Origin: Fulvia fulva
Lineage: Eukaryota; Ascomycota; Dothideomycetes; Mycosphaerellales; Mycosphaerellaceae
Direction of reading: 5' to 3'
NCBI RefSeq assembly: GCF_020509005.1
Contig: NC_063019.1
Span: 2,914,001 to 2,978,000, forward strand
DNA: 64,000 nt
Of this stretch, positions 1 through 10,340 are shown in pieces. The position numbers and the translations under genes were made by a program. The notes under the pieces were generated by a model, which saw nothing but the letters and a program-made list of their open reading frames with translations, was not told the DNA's origin and searched no databases. Position 1 is the stretch's first letter. The number at the start of each line of letters is the position of its first letter.

Positions 1-233
1 CCTAGCATATTTGACCGATCGCCAGATGCAGGTGTATCTCTTGAGGTCATGGTCTTGTCGCGTCTGATCATTCATTCATGATCAATGTCGTGGAAGGTGG
101 GGGCGCTGGCACGTGCTTATGACAGGGATTTCCGAAGTCAGAAGTGGCTGTTCGACTTTTGGCAACCACCTGTTCAAGCATTTTTCCATCGCTGTTTGGG
201 ATAAGAACGATCCAACACCGAAGCAATTCAATA
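1..233. other. 5' flank of the Urb1-like gene
   Basis: No gene seen. It precedes the ATG at 234 and presumably holds its promoter. No clear TATA box. Confidence 0.4.
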
Positions 234-3200
234 ATGTCTAAGCGCGAAAGACAGCAGGACGAAGACGATAGACCACCAAAGCGACCGCGACCGGATCATC
301 AGCCAGTGCAGACACAAGAGGTCACATTCGCGCGACAACTGCAGGATTTCCTCGTCTTTCGTCAGGACGGGATCCAACAATTGAGGAATGGCATCGCCTC
401 CTTCAAACTGTTCCTCGAGAGCATCTTGTATCACAAAGAAGAGGACAACCGGGGCCGTCAAATCTCCATACTTCGCGAGTACCTCGAGAAGCAAAAGCCA
501 GCCGATGCGACCGACTTAGAACATCCATTCTTGTCGCAGTTGTGGCAAGCATGGTCCTTCGCCAATCAGAACAATCACGATTCTCTGGCATCCTCCGTCA
601 GTGCGGCTCTTGCGCTACTTTTGAAGACTCTGTCCGGCATCCTCGACCTTCGCGAGCACGGCCTGCTGTTATGCCGGACGGTACTTCAGAACCAACATCT
701 ACGGCTGGTCAAACGCTGCCTAGACGCGCCGAAGCATAAGGACTTTGTGATCTCGCCATCATTGCGGCTTCTTACAGAAGTCGTCAGCTTTGACGGTGGC
801 GTCTCGGCAAGAGAGCTGTACAAGCGCAGAGAGCAGACCTTCGATACGCGTACACTTCGACGACTTCTTAGCCTGGTGAAGCTGGATTTCCCCGAAGACG
901 AAGCGCGGCGGAAGCCAGCTGTCAGGACGCTTGCCTTGAGATATGTGTTAGCACTGTTCAAGTATCTACACGAAGGCGGCAAGGCCGATGTGTTGAAAGA
1001 TAAACCGCTATGTGGCGCACTATTCCAGCACATACAAGACGATCCAGCCGAGCTAGTCACTGACTTGCTCTCCACAATCGAACAGAATGTGCTCAGAGAT
1101 GAAGCAATCCCTCGCTCAGCAAAGGCGTCTCTACTGACATCACGAAATCTCGAACGAATCACTACAATCGCTAGTCAGGCTCCAGAGGAGCATCAAGCGG
1201 CTGACAGAGCCTTCGACTGGCTTCGATCAGTTTGTACCACACCCAAGTATGGGATTCTGAGGCACAGCGGCTGGTATCCGCCCGGCACAACCACATCTGC
1301 TGTGTCTAAGTCAAGCACGAGCATCGATCTTGGCCTGGACAGCTTGGAATTCTACGACCGCGAAGAAGCGATCAATCTGAGAAACACCACCTTGCTCTCA
1401 TGGACTTCCACACTACATGCCCATAACAATGAGCGTGAAAGAGGCCTGCTCTTAGCTTGTTTCACGGCCGCACCAGAGCTTGTCGCGCCGTACTTTGGTG
1501 AGAAGACGATGCAATTGGACCCGAAGCTTTCCAATACGTGGGTCGGATACGCTTCTCTCATGTTTGAAGTCGTGGCTTTGCCAGTGCCTGAGCACCTCGG
1601 AGCAGGCGATGACTGGGCCGACCTGCCTCCGCAGACCGCAATTGTGCTTGAGAGTCTTATTCCTCGACCACTGACACAGAAGATATTGGTTCGATGCTTG
1701 AACCAGAACCATGACTTGGTAGCTTTCTTTGCGACACGGATCCTGATTTTGGCCCTCGAGAAGGTCCAGGTCGTGATCAAGGACATTGGCAGACATCCGA
1801 ACGGTGGTCACCAGAACATCTGGAACGAAGCCTTGGAGAGACTCGTACAACGATTCGCCGAGCGATGTCCCAGCATCAAGGACGTTATTGCAGCGTTCCG
1901 ACAACTGGCCGATGATGACGAGCATATCATGCAGCGTGAGGCAATCACAAGACTGCTGGGTCTCTACTACCAAGTTCTGCCGCAACAGGCGTTAGAAGAG
2001 CAATTCGACGTTTCTGTTGCGCTGACCGCGGCACTAGCGCGTAGCGAGGCTCATGATGAAGTGCAGTCCGAGACATCGGAGCTACGGTCTGTCGAGCTGA
2101 TCAACCTTCTCAATATTGCCAGGCTCAGCACTGGTATGAAATGGTTCAACAAACAAGGTGGCCTGGCACATACACCTATTGTGACTCTGCTCAGGATCCA
2201 TGCGCGGAACACGCGCGACGCTCGCGTACGAGAGCTTCTTCAGCACATACTCGTTGAAAACGATGTTCTCAACAGCTTCAGCGATGGCGGGCGCGCATCG
2301 CCCCTTGATGCTTTAGTCGCTAGCTTCACTAACTTCGTCGAGAATAGCACTGTCTGGGAGTTCCTGGATGAGTCTCTTCAGCGAGCGGTGCGCAAGCCAG
2401 TCAAGTACCTAGACGACCTAATTGCTCTGAGTCCAGGAAAGCAAGATGCATCAGTAGATGGCAGACCTGATACGCCAAGCTTACTCACTGCTGTCATCTT
2501 GGAACAAGCCTCTTTCGTTGTCGCAAAAATCGATGCAGAGGGCGAGTCCAGGATCGCATGGGCCGAACTTTTCCTGCAACTTTTGCGACAGACTACAGAC
2601 GAGAGCAAAGCACTAGACAAGCTTACAAAGGCTGTCAACAAGACACCTGGGTGGAAGCCGCCAAAGAGCAAGATCGATCTGACTGCCTTGCTAGAGAAGG
2701 TCGTGCTCGGCAAAGACGCAGCTGACGCTGAAGTTGAGCAACTTCCTGCGGATGACAGCCATGTCGTCCCTCAATTGTCATTTTCGACACTTCCAAGTGA
2801 GCCAACACGGCATCCTGAACTCACCAGATGGAACCAGAAAGACCTGGATATGGCGATCGAGGACGGGGACATTAGTGCCCTGTTCCTTGACTTGTGCTCC
2901 TCGGAAAGCGACATCAGGAGACAGGCTCTGACGCAACTGATCAAGCTAAAGCTCCAGCTACGGTCAGACAGCACCTACGGGAATAGTGCACAGCTTTCAC
3001 TCCTTGTAGGCGAAGTTGCCGAGACATTCGAGCAACACTACCTTCCTTCCAACACCGCACTACCGTACATCGCCGGCACTTTTGCTGTTCGGGTTCTACA
3101 AGTCCAAATTCAGCCACAGCATTTCATGTACCCGAAGGTGAATCGTTTCCTCATTCGTGGTCCAGAGTGGCGTGTCGGCAAACTTCCTGGCTACTGGCTG

Positions 3201-3587
3201 TCGACTACGACTCTCAGTTTACCGGAAGAGGATGATGCATACTGGAAGGAAGTGCAATGGGTCCTCGATTGGATCCTCGACGGCCTTCGCACGACGGCAG
3301 ATCTCGACATCCTGAGACGTGGGGATGTCTTCGAGAAGGTGTTGGCGTTATGGCACTCACCTGGCGCCATACCACACAAGAATGTCCGTGAGAGGATCTC
3401 AGAGCTGGTAAACCGTGCGGCGTGTTTGCCAGGTGGAAGCGATGTTCTTGTGACACGCACTGGTGCACTCAGCTGGTTGGATATCGCTGCACAGCTTGGT
3501 GAGACCCGAAGCGGCAGCTTACGAAGTCTTGTGAAGCAGACTTCCAGTCAAGAACGACTGTCGACCTGGGCAGCCGTGGAGGTATAA
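234..3587 (+). CDS. URB1: Urb1/Npa1-like nucleolar pre-60S ribosome assembly protein
   Basis: Single-exon gene of 1117 codons. The frame is open upstream, but the first ATG is at 234, in a good context (AATAATG), and gives the start MSKRERQQ. The N-terminus is charged and has an R/K/P-rich patch (residues about 1-22) that looks like a nuclear or nucleolar signal. It is followed by long alpha-helical repeat sequence without membrane segments. Residues about 30-330 resemble the Npa1 N-terminal domain (a 'GIQQLRNGIASFKLFLESIL'-type opening). In yeast, Urb1/Npa1 acts in very early pre-60S particles and helps snoRNP-guided folding of 25S rRNA. This protein is shorter than the yeast one (over 1700 residues), as I would expect for some filamentous fungi. 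The assignment is family recall, not an alignment. Another HEAT-repeat nucleolar protein is the alternative. Confidence 0.72.
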   Translation: MSKRERQQDEDDRPPKRPRPDHQPVQTQEVTFARQLQDFLVFRQDGIQQLRNGIASFKLFLESILYHKEEDNRGRQISILREYLEKQKPADATDLEHPFLSQLWQAWSFANQNNHDSLASSVSAALALLLKTLSGILDLREHGLLLCRTVLQNQHLRLVKRCLDAPKHKDFVISPSLRLLTEVVSFDGGVSARELYKRREQTFDTRTLRRLLSLVKLDFPEDEARRKPAVRTLALRYVLALFKYLHEGGKADVLKDKPLCGALFQHIQDDPAELVTDLLSTIEQNVLRDEAIPRSAKASLLTSRNLERITTIASQAPEEHQAADRAFDWLRSVCTTPKYGILRHSGWYPPGTTTSAVSKSSTSIDLGLDSLEFYDREEAINLRNTTLLSWTSTLHAHNNERERGLLLACFTAAPELVAPYFGEKTMQLDPKLSNTWVGYASLMFEVVALPVPEHLGAGDDWADLPPQTAIVLESLIPRPLTQKILVRCLNQNHDLVAFFATRILILALEKVQVVIKDIGRHPNGGHQNIWNEALERLVQRFAERCPSIKDVIAAFRQLADDDEHIMQREAITRLLGLYYQVLPQQALEEQFDVSVALTAALARSEAHDEVQSETSELRSVELINLLNIARLSTGMKWFNKQGGLAHTPIVTLLRIHARNTRDARVRELLQHILVENDVLNSFSDGGRASPLDALVASFTNFVENSTVWEFLDESLQRAVRKPVKYLDDLIALSPGKQDASVDGRPDTPSLLTAVILEQASFVVAKIDAEGESRIAWAELFLQLLRQTTDESKALDKLTKAVNKTPGWKPPKSKIDLTALLEKVVLGKDAADAEVEQLPADDSHVVPQLSFSTLPSEPTRHPELTRWNQKDLDMAIEDGDISALFLDLCSSESDIRRQALTQLIKLKLQLRSDSTYGNSAQLSLLVGEVAETFEQHYLPSNTALPYIAGTFAVRVLQVQIQPQHFMYPKVNRFLIRGPEWRVGKLPGYWLSTTTLSLPEEDDAYWKEVQWVLDWILDGLRTTADLDILRRGDVFEKVLALWHSPGAIPHKNVRERISELVNRAACLPGGSDVLVTRTGALSWLDIAAQLGETRSGSLRSLVKQTSSQERLSTWAAVEV

Positions 3588-4091
3588 TTACGCTTGGTCG
3601 TCTTTGAGCGTGTACCTCCACGATTTCGTCTTGTGACGAGGCCCGGACAATCTGCCTCAGCACGGGAGTTGCGTAACTTGGTGTTTTATCTGAAGCTCGG
3701 TTCTCGATCACGATGCCTCACCTGCCCCGCCCCATGAACGTCGATCACCCAAAGGTTGTTCGTTCGCCCATCAGTATACTTTGGCCGACAAAGCGCGAAT
3801 CGGCATTCTCCACGGATCAGATAAGACGATCGGACCGCATCAGATTAGCCGCTTCGCAAGGTTGAAGCTGTACACGAACATGCTCTCGACGGTAGCCACT
3901 GTCGGCCTATTCGCAACCAGAGCATGGTCCGCGCTACTACGAGCTGTCGTATGTACATAGAACTAGACTGCACCGCGCACCAGTGTTGCATATAGACGCT
4001 TCTGCCTGCTCTCGCATCTCTTTAGTTACAAATCTCAGCCTGCAGACAGCCACCCGTCGATCCAATAGCCCAAGCACCCACTCACTGTACA
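3588..4091. other. Intergenic region, promoter of the hydrophobin
   Basis: About 500 bp between two genes on the + strand. No ORF or RNA gene that I can support. It should contain the Urb1 3' end and the hydrophobin promoter. Confidence 0.4.
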
Positions 4092-4454
4092 ATGAAGTCC
4101 ACTTCAACGCTCCTCTGTCTCCTCGCAGGCATCATCAGCGCCTCACCTCTCACTCAACGTCAAGAAGAAAGCGGACCCTGCTTCCACGCTAGCTCAGCAG
4201 CGCTGTGCTGCCCACAGACTGGTGATCAGCTTGTCGCGACCACGTGCTCGAAACGTAAGCAACAAAATCATCATTGCAGATGGGAATGTACTCACAGTCT
4301 TACGACAGCTGGAGACACATCCTCACCCGCGAACTTTAGAGCCTCGTGTCAGGCCGTGCAGTTGAATGCGTTCTGTTGCACTGCGGCGAATGAGGGTACT
4401 GGGCTTGTTTGTGCGCCTCCTGGGAAGAGTGTGTTTAATGGTGGTGGGGCCTAG
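4092..4454 (+). CDS. Class II hydrophobin, two exons
   Basis: Exons 4092-4254 and 4309-4454; the intron 4255-4308 (54 bp, GTAAGC...ACAG) splits a codon after its first base. The spliced product is 102 residues. It starts with a signal peptide (MKSTSTLLCLLAGIISASP). The eight cysteines follow the hydrophobin order C-x8-CC-x11-C-x15-C-x8-CC-x10-C, with the class II hallmark of short, regular spacings. Hydrophobins are secreted and self-assemble at hyphal or spore surfaces, making them water-repellent. Without splicing the frame also stays open, but the loop between Cys4 and Cys5 would be too long and gain an extra cysteine, so the spliced model is preferred. Confidence 0.85.
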   Translation: MKSTSTLLCLLAGIISASPLTQRQEESGPCFHASSAALCCPQTGDQLVATTCSKRKQQNHHCRWECTHSLTTAGDTSSPANFRASCQAVQLNAFCCTAANEGTGLVCAPPGKSVFNGGGA

Positions 4455-4585
4455 AGAATAATTGAAGGAGATGCTGTCACGACTTCGACATCCAAGATGT
4501 GTACCGAACAGATCATGATGTCACAAGTATGGATATACCTTGTTCTCTCGACATGCGCTACTCTCGTCTTTTTGGCTTCCCACTT

Positions 4586-5753
4586 TCAAACTGTCTGATC
4601 ATGCTTTGCTGCCTGAGAAACGACGAAAGGCTGATCGTCTGCAGCAGTGGCATCGTCGCCCGTGTACACCGGCTGGGCCTCCTCCCAGAACTTGTTCAGC
4701 ACCATGCCTTTCCCGCTCAAGATCCCCGTAAGGTTGAACGGATCGACCTGTAGAAAATACAATTAGCCACGCTCGCGGACATCAGGTTGCTCTCATACCT
4801 ACCACCGTCGCCCAAAAAGCTCTTGAATCAGCCTTGCTAAACCCCGGCCCAATCCTCTCCGTCTTCCCATCATGAGGATCCAGAAACACCTTATTATCCT
4901 TCGGCAAGAATCGCCCAGGATGAAATAGACTCAGTAGGATAACAAACAGCGTGATATTTGCCACCTCAAACGTCCAAAGAAACCACTCATTCCTACTCAC
5001 AGGACCACAATACGGATCCTCCCTCCCCGCCTCACACCTCCCCGCCTCAAACCCCTCGACGGTCCTCACCACACACCGCACGAAGATCATCGCACTCGTT
5101 ACATAGAGCACGCAGCACACCGTTCTGACTCTCTTTGGGAAGATCCCGGCCCTCCGGCAGCGGCGCTCTACCAATACGACCAGGGAGAAGAAGAGGGCTT
5201 CGATGAAGCATTGGAGGATCAGAGCTGCTTTGAGGAGGTTCAAGCCGACGGAGCGTTGAGCTTCGGTGCGGCCGGAGCCTGCTGAATTCCCGGCACCGGA
5301 GCCTGTGAGAGTTTCGACAATGGTGGAGAGGAGGACGAAGGTGCTGAAGACGCGGCCTGGGTGGATCGGGGTGTGGTAGGGGAGGTAGGAGAGGAGGCGG
5401 GAGAGGATGAAGTACTCTACAATCATACTCAGTATGGGAAAATGATGGCGATTGGAAGATGCTGTACCTGCAGCGGCGTAGAGAGGCGGTCCTATCAGAA
5501 CTAAGACGTATTGTGCGATGAAGACTCCGACGTTTTGTGGCGAGCGAATTGAGATACTGCGGCAGATGAAACCTGCTAGCCAGACTGAGGAGGCCCAGGC
5601 CATAGTGCTGCCGAATTTGGGCCAGTGGTAGAGGAAGAAGGATTGGTAGATTTGGTAGATGCCGACGACTGCTATGATGATGGCGAAGGCTATGGGAGCG
5701 CCTTTGTTGGGGTCGTAGGGGTAGAGGGACCAGTCTCCTGTGTCGTCCGCCAT
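4586..5753 (-). CDS. RTA1-like seven-helix membrane protein, three exons
   Basis: Minus-strand exons 5753-5468, 5416-4803 and 4747-4586, with introns of 51 bp (5417-5467) and 55 bp (4748-4802). The product is 353 residues. The start is the ATG at 5753 (MADDTGDWSLYPYDP); the frame is open upstream but has no ATG. The N-terminal 'YPYDPNKGAPIAFAI' and about seven hydrophobic segments match the RTA1 family (lipid-translocating exporter-like; yeast Rta1, Rsb1, Yor1-linked proteins), involved in lipid asymmetry and tolerance to toxic compounds. Removing the second intron restores a hydrophilic tail ending in a PFNLTGILSGKG-type motif, as in family members. It is divergently arranged with the Sen54 gene, sharing an 810-bp promoter region. 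The substrate is unknown. Confidence 0.85.
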
Positions 5754-6563
5754 TAGATTCGCTGTTTCTCGCTTCAATTTCGATATATTATAAATTGTCG
5801 CCGAGGTCAGAAGTCTTCGGCGTTTGTGTAGCCACGAAAGTTATGTAAACTGGTCTGAAAGCGCCTCTCCCTTTTGAAAGACCTACATATAATCACACTG
5901 CTTCACCGGAAAGAACCTGATCAGATGTACCAGCGTGGCAGTGCATCTGGTCATGAGAATGCGAGTGCGGTACTTGCTGTGCTGTCTGAAGCCTCGTCGA
6001 TAACCATTGGCTCGCTTTCGCGCAATGGCTCTGCTCTTGAAGGGGTGTGGCCCGGGTATTTGCATAGCTGCGACCCATGCAGGGTCTCGGGCGTGTTTGA
6101 TGTGAGACTGGCTGACGCGAAGCGAAGGATGCGTGAGTGGTGGTACATTGAAGGAACATTTGCACGGATTCGGCGTGTTTTGCGACAGGCCAGTGTGGTT
6201 ATTCCGGCTGCGACATCAGTATGGCAGGGCTTCAGGCAGACAAGTTCCTCAAGTCCTGTGTGACATTAGACTGTTGCTATCAACGGTGGTGGTAGCTGGA
6301 AGTAAGAGTCAGGTCCTTGGGCAAAATAGAGGAAAGGACTTCTTGCAGTCGCCGGGCGATTGAGGGCGTGAGTAGCGATGAAGATAAGGTCTTGATGATC
6401 AATTGATGGCGATGGCAGAACTCTCAATCAATGTTGATGTTGTTGTGACTGAGAGATTGATGACGCCGTCGTGTGGCCCGTGCATTCTTCCGAATCCGAG
6501 TCATCAAAACTTCATGTCGACCTCACTTGAACGTCAACCACACAACATCATCGCATCGCCAAA
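5754..6563. promoter_or_regulatory. Bidirectional promoter region, RTA1-like / SEN54
   Basis: 810 bp between divergent genes. The short open frames here show no family resemblance and I do not annotate them. No convincing TATA box or repeat. Confidence 0.35.
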
Positions 6564-7844
6564 ATGGCCGACGTAGACGAAGACGCAATCCCCCGGCCTG
6601 GTCTCAATACTGTGACAGGTGGCGAAGAAGATGCCGCCCCAGATGATGAAGTCGTCGACTACCGCTTTCTCTCCGCCCTCACCAAAGACTCATCTGCCAC
6701 GGTTATCCCCAAACGTGGTGAAAAGGACTTTGAAGAACATGGCACAGCTTTACAGTCAAATACTTTGGCAGCATCTCGTCAAGCCATGCACAATGCCCTC
6801 GCTCATGAAAGGATACACCAACCGAAAACTCACACAATCGGCCACTATCACCCTGAGACTAATACTGCATATGCTGTGAACCCCAAAGGGCCTCTTTACC
6901 AGAAAATGGGCCATGTCAAAGCTGCCAAGGATGATCCACTAGGAAGCGAGGAGAGAGGCCAGAGATTGTGGCTCTTGCCGGAGGAGGTGCTGTATCTTAT
7001 CGAAAGAGGCACTCTGGACGTGCGGTGGCCGCCAGTTGATGGAGAGGACGAAGGAGTGCCGATGAGTCTACAGGGCGCTTATGCGATGTTCGTGGGAGAT
7101 GAACAAGTCTTGACTTCGGAGCGGTATAACGTGTACGCAGCGCTCAAGCGGATGGGCTATACGGTCTTGCGGGCTCCAAGCTTCGAAGATTCTGGCCCAG
7201 CACCAGGAAGCTGGTGCTACCCGCCGCCAACGGATGAGACGTTTAAGCAGGATCGATCATTCAGTGCCTCAGCACTATGGAAGCTGCTATATCGACCACG
7301 GACACAGGACAACACTGCACATCATGCGACTGGACCGATCATACAACCAGGCCTATACCGCGACTATGACACAATCTACCGACGACTCTCCCTGATCAAC
7401 TTCCACGACCCAACGTCAGCTACACAACCAGCTGAGCAAGAGCCACCCAACACAGACCCGAACTTCCGCATAACGTACCACGTCTGGAAACCTGGATCGA
7501 CCACTTTCAAGAAGTCCAACCCGGGCACACCAGACTTCAGAATAGCAGTTGTCAACGCACGTGAGACCACCGCTCCAACTCTCGAACAGCTTAGTGCTTT
7601 AATGATGACTGCGCCGTGGGATCCACCCAAGCGAGAAGGCAAGCTGTATGCTGAGCTCAAGCATGGCTACAAGAATGTCATTCTCGCGGTGGTGGACCAA
7701 GGCATCACCAGCTATTTGCGCATTGCGGACGCTGCGTTCGGTCTTGACAAGGTTTATGAGCGTCGGAGTCAAGCTAGTGGCAAGCGCGGTGGTCGAGGTG
7801 GAGGTAGAGGAGGTCGCGGTCGTGGTCGAGGTCGTGGACGTTGA
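6564..7844 (+). CDS. SEN54: tRNA-splicing endonuclease subunit Sen54
   Basis: Intronless, 426 residues, start ATG in good context (CCAAAATGG). Residues about 125-215 carry the Sen54 N-terminal domain: 'QRLWLLPEEVLYLIERG', then 'MSLQGAYAMFVG', then 'YNVYAALKRMGYTVLRAP'. The C-terminal part has the expected 'YRLSLINFHDP...YHVWKPGSTTFKKSNPG' region. Sen54 pairs with the catalytic subunit Sen2 in the Sen2/Sen34/Sen15/Sen54 heterotetramer that removes introns from pre-tRNA. The last 25 residues are an RGG/GRG tail (from about residue 402), a common RNA-binding add-on that is not part of the core fold. I do not know if this tail is usual in close relatives. Confidence 0.88.
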   Translation: MADVDEDAIPRPGLNTVTGGEEDAAPDDEVVDYRFLSALTKDSSATVIPKRGEKDFEEHGTALQSNTLAASRQAMHNALAHERIHQPKTHTIGHYHPETNTAYAVNPKGPLYQKMGHVKAAKDDPLGSEERGQRLWLLPEEVLYLIERGTLDVRWPPVDGEDEGVPMSLQGAYAMFVGDEQVLTSERYNVYAALKRMGYTVLRAPSFEDSGPAPGSWCYPPPTDETFKQDRSFSASALWKLLYRPRTQDNTAHHATGPIIQPGLYRDYDTIYRRLSLINFHDPTSATQPAEQEPPNTDPNFRITYHVWKPGSTTFKKSNPGTPDFRIAVVNARETTAPTLEQLSALMMTAPWDPPKREGKLYAELKHGYKNVILAVVDQGITSYLRIADAAFGLDKVYERRSQASGKRGGRGGGRGGRGRGRGRGR

Positions 7845-7990
7845 TCTGATCCAGCGCTTCCGGAGCCCTAGCCCGGCCGATAGAGCATGCTGGATCGAGC
7901 TAGCAAGAGCTGTTATCCATCAACATGCCAGCGGATGTCGAGGACCATCAAGCTCATTTGCCATCTCTCATGCCGTTTCTGCTCCCTCGA

Positions 7991-9036
7991 CTACTTGTGA
8001 TCAGCCTTGATCCAACGCGGCTTGAGGTTGAACGCCCAAAGGACAGCACAGACTTGTTCGTCTTCGGCATTATAAGCCATGTTCTTTCTCCACACATTCC
8101 GTGATACATTGTCCACCAGTCGAACACTGAAAAGGACCGACGGTATCTCGGCATCTCCAGAATCCCAGACATGGACCGCAATAACGGTGGCATCTCCGGT
8201 CCGAGCTTTGTGCTCGTAGAGCAGCTTGCTAACTTGTATCCCAACCTTCGTGCCCATGATGAGCTCATGGCAGAAAGACCCTATCGGGAATGTCCACGCA
8301 TCCTCCTTGGACGTAGATCCGAGACCTTGCATGCAGATCTTCAAGGCCGCAATGTCATTAGGGGGGCCCGCGAGCTTGGGAAAGAATATGTTCTTGGGCG
8401 GTATGGTCATCCGTCTGTCTTTCTTTACATTCGTGAACTCCTTGAAGGTGAAATCTGACCAATGGAAATGCCACCAATCTGCTGGTAGGGCTGAACTGGG
8501 CTCGCTCTGCATCGAGAACGAAGGACTCTCCGCGTACATGGCGACTGTCACCGTCAGCAGCTGTCTAAGTCTTGAGAAGCATCGAAGTTCTCACCAATGG
8601 TATTGGACGTCGCACTCATCCACCACTGGAACTCCGGACAGGCTGCGCCTGCGCTCGTCAATAACGATCAATGTCCGTCGAAGCATCAAGCAGGGAATAA
8701 CTCACAGGCAGGGACGTACCACGCTCCCAGGTTCTCAAAGTCCACTCCGATGGATCGCTGGCGTCTACGGGTTGGTCATCACGCCACGTGTCAGAACTGC
8801 CCCTTCCGGTGAACTTCACATCTTCAACTCCATCGAAGCCATGCAGAGCCGTAACTGCTTCCGGGAGTGCGTTCTCTGTCTTCTCTGTGTGGCGCCATTC
8901 GCCGGTTTTGGTACTTTGATGGTGTGGTGGAGGCTGTTGCATCTCTGCGATGCCGGGTACGTAAAGACCAGAGTCCAAGTCCTGCAAATTATTCAAGCCA
9001 TTTGTGTGGATGCTCCATACAGTTTGCGTGTCTAAA
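7991..9036 (-). CDS. Unrecognised protein, downstream copy of a tandem pair (copy B), start not found
   Basis: Three exons on the minus strand: from about 9036 (open end) to 8720, 8648-8595 and 8544-7991. The introns (8649-8719, 71 bp; 8545-8594, 50 bp) sit at the same places as in the upstream copy A, and the middle exon is 54 bp against 55 bp there. The frame is intact to the stop, giving about 307 residues. Conserved blocks shared with copy A are 'YAESPSF', 'HWSDFTF.E', 'IFFPKL.GP', 'TFPIGS.CH.LI.GT.VG', 'VAIH.WDSG'. No ATG exists at the 5' end, the frame closes at a TAG just upstream inside copy A's last exon, and no signal peptide is visible. Copy B may therefore be 5'-truncated, use an unidentified first exon, or be spliced to copy A. 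I do not recognise the family. Confidence 0.55.
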
Positions 9037-9054
9037 GGGTCACGCCTGAAGACT

Positions 9055-10340
9055 TCAGATCCCGGAAGTATTGTAGGAAGGCGATGAACGAGGTTCGATC
9101 GTGGCTACAGCAGCCGCCGAAGCTTCACTGCCACTGCCGCTGGCTACTACACCAGTACCTTGATTGCTTGCTGGGATCCACTGTGGCTTGAGCTTGACTG
9201 GCCAGTCACCGCAGCGGATATTAGCACCATTTTCCTCGAACGCACGGTTTTGGATCGCGATCGTCTCCACGTCTTCGTGGTAGGCCTGGGTGCTGAAGAG
9301 GACTGCTGGCGCCGCGTTGATCCCGGAGTCCCATATGTGTATGGCAACCACCGAGCAGGCAGGCAACTTTGCCTTGTGCTGGTAGAAGAGCCTTCCGACC
9401 TGGTCTCCAACCCTCGTACCGAGTATCAGTTGGTGGCAGTATGAACCGATTGGGAATGTGACAGCATGTTCTTTCGGGGGAAGATCCAAAAGTCCAAGGC
9501 CGGCTAAACAGGTCTTGATGACATCGACATCCTCGGAAGGGCCATCAAGTTTTGGAAAGAAGATTACCTTCGGTGGAAGTAATGAATGATACACGCGTCG
9601 ATATTGCCAAGTCGTAGTATTCTCTGAATGTGAAATCTGACCAATGCTCATATCTCAGCCCGTGCTCCGGTTGAACGAGCGCCGGATCCTCATGGGTCCA
9701 GAACGAAGGGCTGTCGGCGTAAATCACAACTGCGAAGTCAGACAAGCTGTTGGACGACCCGAGGGGACATCACTTACTGATGGTATTGAAGTAACTGCTC
9801 ATTGTCCAACGAAAGGACCAACCATGCCCGCTCTACTTTGGTCAGTGATAACGATACTCCCAGACACGATCGGCGACAGCAGACAACGCTTACCCAAGCG
9901 GAGCGCATCCATGTACCAGTTTGCCAATCAAATCGTCCACCTTCTAGCACAGTGCGATCTCTGGAATGCGCCAGTCTGCCTCCCCTCTGGAACTCCAGCC
10001 CTTCGACTCCATCGAAACCATCCAGTGTCGCTATACCTGCTGTATCCATCTGGTCGTGGGTAATGGAGTGCAGCCAACCATCATTTTCGACATCTTTGCG
10101 CATGATAGGGGGTTTCTGAAGGTTAACGATAGCTGCGTCGCCTGGACCAGCATGCATCATCTTCATCACCAAGCCTCCAGCGGCGTGGAGCTCCTGCAAT
10201 CTTTCAAGTGCTGGTGGAGCACGCTTTTCCTCGCGATGTCCACTCCTATCGTCGTTTGTTGTGCGATTGGAAGGCGCAGCAAGAGTGCCAACAAGTACTC
10301 CGAGCAGTAGCATTGCTAGGCCGGAGCACTGATGCTTCAT
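9055..10340 (-). pseudogene. Unrecognised secreted-type protein, upstream copy of the pair (copy A), frameshifted
   Basis: Exons 10340-9894, 9832-9778 and 9729-9055, with introns of 61 bp (9833-9893) and 48 bp (9730-9777). The N-terminus is a clear signal peptide (MKHQCSGLAMLLLGVLVGTLAAP). Exon 3 is homologous to the last exon of copy B, but between the 'DFTF' and 'PPK.IFFPKL' motifs it has 49 nt where B has 42, shifting the frame. The in-frame reading ends at a TGA at 9545, while the homologous reading continues in another frame to 9055. It is either a broken gene, an assembly error, or an unusual intron that I could not place. The tail is Ser/Ala/Gly-rich. Function unknown. Confidence 0.5.

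Noticed and set aside
686..1162. Long open frames antisense to the Urb1-like gene (also 1352-1985, 2378-2713)
   Set aside because: They mirror the codon structure of the sense gene, have no family features and start at arbitrary codons.
5874..6363. Possible small genes between the RTA1-like gene and Sen54
   Set aside because: Short frames on both strands without domain or splice evidence, in what must be a shared promoter.
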